From Fidelibacterota bacterium 46_43 (GTDB taxonomy: Bacteria > Fidelibacterota > Fidelibacteria > Fidelibacterales > Fidelibacteraceae), in NCBI GenBank assembly GCA_001509335.1, contig LGGY01000035.1, positions 1 to 6,481 of the forward strand: a DNA stretch of 6,481 nucleotides, in the 5' to 3' direction. The position numbers and the translations under genes were made by a program. This document shows positions 1-5,350 of this stretch, piece by piece. The notes under the pieces were generated by a model, which had not been told where the DNA came from, did no database searches, and saw only the letters and a program-made list of their open reading frames with translations. Numbering within the stretch: position 1 is the stretch's first letter; each line of letters opens with the position of its first letter.

Positions 1-1040
1 ACAATATTTTAAACAGCGGATTTAATTTCAAACTGAAAATCAAAGAAGGCGCCGGAGCTTTTGTGTGCGGAGAAGAGACGGCGCTGATCAATTCCATCGA
101 AGGGAACCGTGGTATGCCCAGTCCCCGTCCCCCTTATCCTACAACCGAAGGGCTGTGGGGTAAACCGACGGTTATCAACAATGTGGAAACCTTTGCCAAT
201 GTACCGGTCATTATCCGCCGGGGGGCGGACTGGTATGCGTCCATCGGAACCGCCACCTCCAAGGGGACAAAGATTTTTGCCCTGTCTGGCAAGGTGAAAA
301 ATGTAGGTCTGGTGGAAGTCCCCATGGGCACCACCCTTCGGCAGATTGTCTTTGATGTGGGCGGCGGCATTCCGGACGGACGGCGTTTTAAGGCCGTGCA
401 AATCGGCGGACCGTCCGGAGGTGCCCTCCCCGAATCCGTCATCGATACGGCGATCGACTATGAAAACCTGAAGGAGATCGGTGCCATGATGGGCTCCGGT
501 GGACTTGTGGTGATGGATGAAACGACCTGTATGGTCGATCTGGCCAAATATTTTATGACCTTCATCATGTCTGAGTCCTGTGGGAAGTGTATCCCCTGCC
601 GGGAAGGTACCAAACGGCTCTATGAAACCCTCGAACGGCTGACCCGGAGCTATAAAAATGAAAATGATCCGGAAGAAGCCCTCCTCCGCTTTCAGGGGAT
701 GGTCTACCTGGAACGCCTGGCCAAGGTGATTACCACCACATCCCTGTGCGGATTGGGGCAGACAGCGGCGAATCCCGTACTCAGCACACTTCACTATTTC
801 CGGGATGAATATGAAGCACATCTCTATGAACGAAAATGTCCTGCCGGCGTGTGCAAGGAGCTTTTAACCTACAAAATCGATACCGATAAATGTACCGGCT
901 GCACCATCTGTGCTATCAAGTGTCCTGCCGATGCCATTGTGGGTGAACGAAAAAAGGCCCATTATATCATCAGCGACAAATGTACACGCTGTGACCAGTG
1001 TATGATGAACTGTAATTTTAACGCCATATATGTGGAATAA
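1..1040 (+). CDS. hydB: NuoF-like flavin/NADH subunit of trimeric [FeFe]-hydrogenase (HydB/HndC type), 5' partial
   Basis: This is the NAD(H)/FMN subunit of a soluble, multimeric [FeFe]-hydrogenase. It would move electrons between NADH, FMN and the iron-sulfur chain leading to HydA. The reading frame is already open at base 3, so the start lies outside the window; 345 codons are visible. In visible-residue numbering, FVCGEETALINSIEG (20-34) and the RPPYP segment (42-46) are NuoF signatures of the NADH/FMN fold. An SLBB-like region follows (about 90-175). The N3-type [4Fe-4S] site is C193, C196, C199 (CGKCIPC) and C249. The C-terminal 2x[4Fe-4S] ferredoxin domain has C297/C300/C303/C307 and C327/C330/C333/C337. 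C279 and C284 (CPAGVC), with H264 nearby, may be an extra metal or hinge site. The ferredoxin tail is absent from Complex I NuoF and typical of HydB/HndC. hydA starts 17 bases downstream. The missing N-terminus should hold the GRGGAGFP flavin/NADH motif and perhaps a thioredoxin-like [2Fe-2S] domain. Confidence 0.95.
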   Translation, partial: NILNSGFNFKLKIKEGAGAFVCGEETALINSIEGNRGMPSPRPPYPTTEGLWGKPTVINNVETFANVPVIIRRGADWYASIGTATSKGTKIFALSGKVKNVGLVEVPMGTTLRQIVFDVGGGIPDGRRFKAVQIGGPSGGALPESVIDTAIDYENLKEIGAMMGSGGLVVMDETTCMVDLAKYFMTFIMSESCGKCIPCREGTKRLYETLERLTRSYKNENDPEEALLRFQGMVYLERLAKVITTTSLCGLGQTAANPVLSTLHYFRDEYEAHLYERKCPAGVCKELLTYKIDTDKCTGCTICAIKCPADAIVGERKKAHYIISDKCTRCDQCMMNCNFNAIYVE

Positions 1041-1057
1041 AAAAATCAGGGAAGCGC

Positions 1058-2770
1058 ATGAATATTACCATTAACAATATTGAAGTTTGGGCAAATCCGG
1101 GCGAGACAGTTCTTGAAGTCGCAGAGCGGGAAGGCATTCGTATTCCCACTCTCTGTTACCTGAAAGGCTTTTCACCCACAGGATCCTGCCGGATGTGCAT
1201 GGTGGAAGTGGAAGATCAGGGACGGCTGGTGCCTTCCTGTGCCTTTCCGGTCTATGACGGTATGAAAGTGAAAACCAACTCGCCGGAAGTCCGCCGTGCC
1301 CGAAAAACCATTGTCGAACTGCTGCTGGCAAATCATCCTCAGGACTGCCTGGTCTGTATACGGAACGGAAACTGTGATTTACAGTCCCTGGCTGCAGAAT
1401 ATGGGGTCCGGAGTTACCGCTATGTAGGACAGCGCCGGAAAGGGAAACTGGACCTGGCGAGTCCTTCGATTGAACGGGATCCGGAAAAGTGTATCCTCTG
1501 CGGGCGCTGTGTGCGGGTCTGCCATGAAATGCAGAATGTAGGGGCTATCGACCTGATCAACCGGGGATTTAACAGCACCGTTGCCCCGGCCATGGGCCGG
1601 AGTCTGAATACAGTGGCCTGCGTGTATTGCGGCCAGTGTATCGTCCATTGTCCGGTAGGTGCGCTTCGGGAAAAGAGCGATCAGAAACGGGTATGGGAAG
1701 CCATCAACAATACAGACAAATTGGTTGTAGCCCAGATTGCCCCGGCGGTCCGTGTGGCTATTGGTGAGGAATTCGGCCTCCAGCCCGGCGAGATTGTCAC
1801 CGGAAAGATTGTGGCTGCCCTTCGGCGTATGGGTGTGGATACGGTATTTGATACCAACTTTGCCGCCGACCTCACCATTATGGAAGAAGCCAATGAACTG
1901 ATTGAGCGGATTACTCAGAAGAAAACCCTGCCCATGATTACATCCTGCAGCCCGGGCTGGGTGAAATATCTGGAACACTTCTATCCCGACCTTATGGATC
2001 ACCTGTCCAGCTGTAAATCTCCCCACGAGATGGAAGGCGCCATGATCAAGTCCTATTATGCCCGGAAAATGGGCATCAATCCTGAAAAGATTTTTGTAGT
2101 CTCTGTCATGCCTTGTATTGCCAAGAAATTCGAGGCACAACGGCCGGAACTGGGGAAAGAATTTCAGGATGTGGATGCAGTGATCACAACCCGGGAGCTT
2201 GCACGTATGATCCGGATTGCCGGACTCGATTTTTCCCGCCTGTCTGATGAGGCTTTCGATGATCCTCTTGGTGAATCCACCGGGGCCGGTGCCATATTCG
2301 GAGCAGCCGGCGGTGTGATGGAAGCGGCCCTGAGAACCGCTCACTTTATGCTGACTGGCAAAGATATGCCCGTCATCGACTTTTCACCGATCCGCGGACT
2401 CCAGGGTGTGAAAGAATCCGTGGTGGAGATAAACGGGATCAGATTGAAGGTTGCTGCCGTGAGCGGATTGAAAAATATCGATGTCCTGTTGAAAGATATG
2501 CAACAAGGAAAGTCTGAATACCAGTTTATCGAAGTCATGGCCTGTCCCAATGGATGTATTAATGGTGGCGGCCAGCCCCAGCCTAGTACACCGGAAAAAA
2601 TCCAGAAAAGAACGGAAGCGATCTATAAAATTGATAAAGGACTGCCAAAACGGTGTTCACACCACAACCAGTCCATACAAAAACTCTATCAAGAATTCCT
2701 TGAAAAGCCGGGAAGCTATACCGCCCATGATCTGCTCCACACCCATTACACCAGGCGGAACCGGCATTAA
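1058..2770 (+). CDS. hydA: [FeFe]-hydrogenase catalytic subunit (group A3-like HydA/HndD)
   Basis: Catalytic subunit (570 aa) that reversibly makes H2 from protons and electrons at the H-cluster; cytosolic, with no signal peptide. Domains in order: plant-type [2Fe-2S] (C33, C44, C47, C61); His-ligated [4Fe-4S] (H93, C97, C100, C106); 2x[4Fe-4S] (C145/C148/C151/C155 and C188/C191/C194/C198); H-cluster domain from about 220 with L1 TSCSPGW (295-301), L2 MPCIAKKFE (351-359) and L3 EVMACPNGCINGGGQP (492-507, C496 and C500); and a C-terminal small-subunit domain (about 512-565) ending in the usual AHDLLHTHY. The length and domain set match monomer-style HydA/HndD without the extra C-terminal domains of the longer Thermotoga form. 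The ATG follows AGGGA at 1048-1052. The preceding hydB supports an NAD(H)-linked, possibly electron-bifurcating trimer; bifurcation itself is inferred. Oddity: L1 has Ser298 where many enzymes have a second adjacent Cys. Confidence 0.97.
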   Translation: MNITINNIEVWANPGETVLEVAEREGIRIPTLCYLKGFSPTGSCRMCMVEVEDQGRLVPSCAFPVYDGMKVKTNSPEVRRARKTIVELLLANHPQDCLVCIRNGNCDLQSLAAEYGVRSYRYVGQRRKGKLDLASPSIERDPEKCILCGRCVRVCHEMQNVGAIDLINRGFNSTVAPAMGRSLNTVACVYCGQCIVHCPVGALREKSDQKRVWEAINNTDKLVVAQIAPAVRVAIGEEFGLQPGEIVTGKIVAALRRMGVDTVFDTNFAADLTIMEEANELIERITQKKTLPMITSCSPGWVKYLEHFYPDLMDHLSSCKSPHEMEGAMIKSYYARKMGINPEKIFVVSVMPCIAKKFEAQRPELGKEFQDVDAVITTRELARMIRIAGLDFSRLSDEAFDDPLGESTGAGAIFGAAGGVMEAALRTAHFMLTGKDMPVIDFSPIRGLQGVKESVVEINGIRLKVAAVSGLKNIDVLLKDMQQGKSEYQFIEVMACPNGCINGGGQPQPSTPEKIQKRTEAIYKIDKGLPKRCSHHNQSIQKLYQEFLEKPGSYTAHDLLHTHYTRRNRH

Positions 2771-2801
2771 GAGTTGAACTGAATAATATTAAGAGGACTC
2801 C

Positions 2802-3200
2802 ATGAGCAAAAAAATACTCCTGATTGACGACGACACCGATCTGATAAATGTCTACAAGCCATTCCTCCAAAAACATGGGTTCGAGGTTGAAGCGGCTTAC
2901 AACAGCGAAGAAGGGAAAAAACTCTTCAAATCATTCAAACCCGATGTGGTCTTTGCCGATCTGGTGATGGAACACTTTGATTCGGGATTTGTTCTTTGCC
3001 ATTGGATGAATCAGCAGCCGGAGCGTAAAAATGCCCACGTGGTGATTTTAACATCCACCGGACACGAAACGGGCTATCGGTTTTCCACCCAGACATCGGA
3101 AGAAAAAACCTGGATCAATGCTGATGATTACCTGGAAAAACCCATTTCACCCAATGACCTTTTGCAGTACATTAAAGATAAAGTACTGAAAGAGACGTGA
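2802..3200 (+). CDS. Stand-alone receiver (single-domain response regulator)
   Basis: A 132-residue CheY-like receiver and nothing else: no DNA-binding or enzymatic output domain. The expected phosphorylation residues are present: acidic cluster D9-D11 after strand 1 (KILLIDDD), phosphoacceptor D53 (VVFADLV), T84/S85 after strand 4 (VVILTS) and K113 (LEKP). The stretch between strand 4 and the K113 strand (about 86-110) is longer than in CheY and has the form GHETGYRF...WINADDYLEKP. I remember this kind of extended receiver from other hydrogenase gene clusters, but that is memory, not a search. The ATG is preceded by AGAGGA (2792-2797). It lies 31 bases after hydA and its TGA overlaps the GTG of the kinase gene, so it is probably made with both. 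Likely role: phosphate acceptor for the adjacent kinase; its downstream target is not visible here. Confidence 0.92.
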   Translation: MSKKILLIDDDTDLINVYKPFLQKHGFEVEAAYNSEEGKKLFKSFKPDVVFADLVMEHFDSGFVLCHWMNQQPERKNAHVVILTSTGHETGYRFSTQTSEEKTWINADDYLEKPISPNDLLQYIKDKVLKET

Positions 3201-4687
3201 AAATACTCGATGCCCGCATCCTGATCATTGATGCTGATACCGAGGTGGTGGAATTCCTGAAAAACCATCTGGGAACACAACATGTCATTGAATCCACCGG
3301 AAGCGGGATAGACGGGATTGCCAAAGGCTCCTCCTCAGAATATGATATTTATTTTATCAGCATGTCCCTGCCGGATATCAGCGGCAGGGATGTGTTGCAT
3401 GCCATCCGGAAGGTCCATGAAGAAGCAATTTGCATCATGATGTCTTCTAATCCTTCCATTGATTCGGCAGTACAGACAACCCAGATGGGAGCCTATAATT
3501 ATATTTCCAAACCCTTTGATCCGGAAAAAATCATTCCCATGGTTCACAGGGCCCTGGAACGGCGCTGGTACATTCTGGAAGCCCGGCGCTTGCGGGAGGA
3601 ACGGGAAAATAACCTGGCTGAACTCAGCGTGGATAAGTCCCGCCTTGCCACCGTTATCAACTCTATTGATGACGGGATTCTGGTCATTAATCAGAATAAA
3701 GAGATTATTTTTTATAACCCCCGTTTCCTTCAGCTGATTGATACAGACCGTCAGATCCTCATTGGGGATTCCATGTTTCGCTATTTGCCACAGTCACTTC
3801 AAAAACAGATTTGTGAAATCCTCCAGAAAGCTGAATCCGATGGGAAAACCGGTGCCATCAAACAGGAACTGGTGATTAAACCGCCTTTTGAACTGGTGGT
3901 TATGGCTAATACAGCGCCTATTTTCGGGGAAAATGGCCAGTGCCTTGGGGTCGTATCGGTCCTCCGGGATATTACAGAAATGAAACAGCTGGAACAGTCC
4001 AAATCCCGCTTCGTGAATATGGTGGCTCACGAACTGAAAGCACCCCTGGCGGCTATCCACAGTTATCTGAAAATGATTTTAGACAATGCCCTGGGGGATG
4101 ATATCGTAACCTATAACACCTACATGAAGCGTTCCCTGGAGCGGACCGAAGCCTTAATGGAGCTCATTAATGATCTGATGAATATTTTCCGGATGGATTC
4201 CAAAGCCGTGAAACGGAACCTTGAAAAGGTGGAGATGGCGGATCTTTTGGAAAACACTGTAGAATTGTTCAGGCCTCAGATGGAAGAACGGGAAATCAGT
4301 GTGAATCTGGCGTTGAAGCACGGACTCTTCGTAAAGGCCGACCCTGAGGAAATCCGGCGGGTATTTACCAATCTGATCTCCAACGCCATCAAATACAATA
4401 AGTACGAAGGGAGCATTGATATCTCCTGTGTGGAAGACGGCCGCTGGGTGAAAGTCTCCGTGAAAGATACGGGTATTGGCATGACAGCCGACGAAAAAGA
4501 CCGCCTGTTTCAGGAATTTTTCCGGGCGAAAAACAAATTCACCCGGGATATTACAGGCACAGGTCTTGGATTGGCGATTCTTAAGAAAATTGTGGATGAA
4601 TATGCCGGACGGATAACGGTGGACACAGAATTTGGAAAAGGGAGCACATTTACAGTATATCTTCCGAGAGTGATGAGTGGAGAGTGA
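3197..4687 (+). CDS. Soluble hybrid sensor histidine kinase: degenerate receiver - PAS - HisKA - HATPase
   Basis: 496 residues with no transmembrane segment, so a cytosolic sensor. Residues 1-125 have a receiver fold (ARILIIDADTE; SLPDISG; ISKPFDPEKI), but the phosphoacceptor position is Ser55 (YFISMSLPD) and the second acid after strand 1 is Ala13; S83 and K105 remain. A charged, probably coiled-coil helix (about 117-150) leads to a PAS domain (about 148-262, ending LRDITEMKQ). HisKA has H278 in VAHELKAPL. The ATPase domain has the N box around N396 (TNLISNAIKYN), the G1 box DTGIG (424-428), the F-box region LFQEFFRA and the G2 box GTGLGLAI (454-461). The start is GTG at 3197, within GTGA shared with the stop of the upstream receiver gene; it is right for strand 1 of the receiver and suggests translational coupling. 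PAS could bind a cofactor or small ligand, perhaps redox-related given the operon, but no diagnostic residue shows which. The last codons and stop lie inside a heptamer repeat array. Confidence 0.94.
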   Translation: MKILDARILIIDADTEVVEFLKNHLGTQHVIESTGSGIDGIAKGSSSEYDIYFISMSLPDISGRDVLHAIRKVHEEAICIMMSSNPSIDSAVQTTQMGAYNYISKPFDPEKIIPMVHRALERRWYILEARRLREERENNLAELSVDKSRLATVINSIDDGILVINQNKEIIFYNPRFLQLIDTDRQILIGDSMFRYLPQSLQKQICEILQKAESDGKTGAIKQELVIKPPFELVVMANTAPIFGENGQCLGVVSVLRDITEMKQLEQSKSRFVNMVAHELKAPLAAIHSYLKMILDNALGDDIVTYNTYMKRSLERTEALMELINDLMNIFRMDSKAVKRNLEKVEMADLLENTVELFRPQMEEREISVNLALKHGLFVKADPEEIRRVFTNLISNAIKYNKYEGSIDISCVEDGRWVKVSVKDTGIGMTADEKDRLFQEFFRAKNKFTRDITGTGLGLAILKKIVDEYAGRITVDTEFGKGSTFTVYLPRVMSGE

Positions 4688-4719
4688 TGAGTTTTGAGTT
4701 GGAGTTTTGAGTTGTGAGT
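4665..4719 (+). repeat. Heptamer repeat array, NNNGAGT units, overlapping the 3' end of the kinase gene
   Basis: Eight consecutive units end in GAGT: cgaGAGT, gatGAGT, ggaGAGT, gatGAGT, tttGAGT, a 6-base tgGAGT, tttGAGT and tgtGAGT. All but one have a period of 7. Within it, the 13-mer gagttttgagttg is present twice head to tail (4689-4701 and 4702-4714). The first three units are coding and give the RVMSGE tail of the kinase; the TGA stop (4685-4687) spans the boundary between the third and fourth units. It resembles the short tandem heptamer repeats seen between genes in some bacterial genomes. Confidence 0.8.
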
Positions 4720-4792
4720 TGTTTCTCCCGCAGAATACGCTGAGGCACAGAAGAGTATATTTAGGCCCAACCATCTATTGACGTATAAATCA

Positions 4793-4830
4793 AACTCAAA
4801 ACTCTTAACCCGGATTCACTCCTCTCCACT
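4793..4830 (-). repeat. Inverted counterpart of the heptamer array (ACTCNNN units)
   Basis: The same repeat in the opposite orientation: actcaaa (4794-4800), actctta (4801-4807), a degenerate acccgga, and actcctc (4818-4824). Two perfect pairings with the left array can be read: aactcaaaactc (4793-4804) is the reverse complement of 4689-4700 and of 4702-4713, and ctctccact (4822-4830) is the reverse complement of 4676-4684. The pairs are nested in the right order, so the 149-bp gap between the convergent genes could fold into one long imperfect hairpin with a loop of about 80-90 bases. No canonical GC-rich stem plus T-run terminator is seen. Confidence 0.7.
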
Positions 4831-4836
4831 GTTCAT

Positions 4837-5346
4837 TCAGTCCATAATAATGCTGAGGGCTGTCGTTAATTTCAGTACATTCTGATTGGCCGTCCGCAGG
4901 TCATTGGCCAGTTTGCAGGCAATATTTTTCATAATGACAGCTTCAATACGGGGATATTTTTCCGCCAGAGCTTCCAGGTCTGAATTTTTAAAGAGTCCGA
5001 TAATACACGGTTTGATAGCTTTAACATTGGCGCTTCTGGGGATATCCGGCTGAATCAGGCTCATTTCGCCGATAAATGGGTGGTGCGCATGCGTCAGGCG
5101 GATGAAGGTTTTTTCCCGTGTATCCCGGGTTCCGGGGGACATTGGCAGTGTGAGAGGTTGTGAGATTTCCACTTCACCTTCCAACAGGAGAAACATAAAA
5201 TTTCCCTTGTCTCCCTCTTGGATGATCATCTCGCCCTCACGTACCTGATGCAATTCCATAAAGGGATAAAAGGTTTTGATCTCATCCAGGGACAAACCCC
5301 GGAAAAAGGCGTATTCTTTTAACTGCTGGATGTATTTTTGTGTCAT
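4837..5346 (-). CDS. Stand-alone cyclic-nucleotide-binding (CRP-like sensor) domain protein, no DNA-binding domain
   Basis: 169 residues. An N-terminal helix (YAFFRGLSLDEI, 12-23) leads into the cNMP-binding beta-roll: EGEMIIQEGDKGNFMFLLLEG (37-57), then the phosphate-binding-cassette region FIGEMSLIQ...PRSANVKA (91-110). E94 and R104-S105 are kept, the residues that usually contact the ribose and cyclic phosphate, so ligand binding is plausible. A C-terminal helical segment (about 122-168) follows. There is no helix-turn-helix, so it is not a complete CRP/FNR regulator. A Pro/Thr/Ser-rich loop at about 62-80 is longer than usual for the fold. The ATG is 4 bases after the stop of the K+ channel gene and has no convincing Shine-Dalgarno site, which suggests translational coupling. 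Inferred role: soluble cAMP/cGMP or related nucleotide sensor acting with the channel. It could instead serve another partner elsewhere in the genome. Confidence 0.88.
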   Translation of the reverse strand: MTQKYIQQLKEYAFFRGLSLDEIKTFYPFMELHQVREGEMIIQEGDKGNFMFLLLEGEVEISQPLTLPMSPGTRDTREKTFIRLTHAHHPFIGEMSLIQPDIPRSANVKAIKPCIIGLFKNSDLEALAEKYPRIEAVIMKNIACKLANDLRTANQNVLKLTTALSIIMD

Positions 5347-5350
5347 AGTG

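Noticed and set aside
9..821. Long open frame on the minus strand opposite hydB
   Set aside because: No recognisable family motifs; it is antisense to a frame with unmistakable NuoF motifs and is open because of codon bias.
1379..2344. Long open frame (about 320 codons) on the minus strand opposite hydA
   Set aside because: Antisense to the hydrogenase motifs, with His/Gly/Pro-rich shadow composition and no domain or RBS support.
4154..4774. Open frame on the minus strand across the kinase 3' end and the repeat region
   Set aside because: Shadow of the HATPase domain joined to repeat-encoded low-complexity sequence; no family resemblance.
4778..4790. TTGACG next to TATAAAT, resembling a sigma-70 promoter
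   Set aside because: The two hexamers abut with no 16-18 base spacer, and on the plus strand they point into the 3' end of a minus-strand gene.
4665..4830. CRISPR-like array
   Set aside because: The period is 7 bases with no spacers, and the units are degenerate; this is a microsatellite-type or MITE-like repeat.
4688..4836. Rho-independent terminator between the convergent genes
   Set aside because: The inverted repeats are long, AT-containing and widely spaced; there is no compact GC stem followed by a T-run on either strand.
4837..5346. CRP/FNR transcription factor
   Set aside because: The sequence ends after the cNMP domain and one helical segment; no helix-turn-helix is present and the stop is clean, with no sign of a frameshifted HTH in the following 149 bases.
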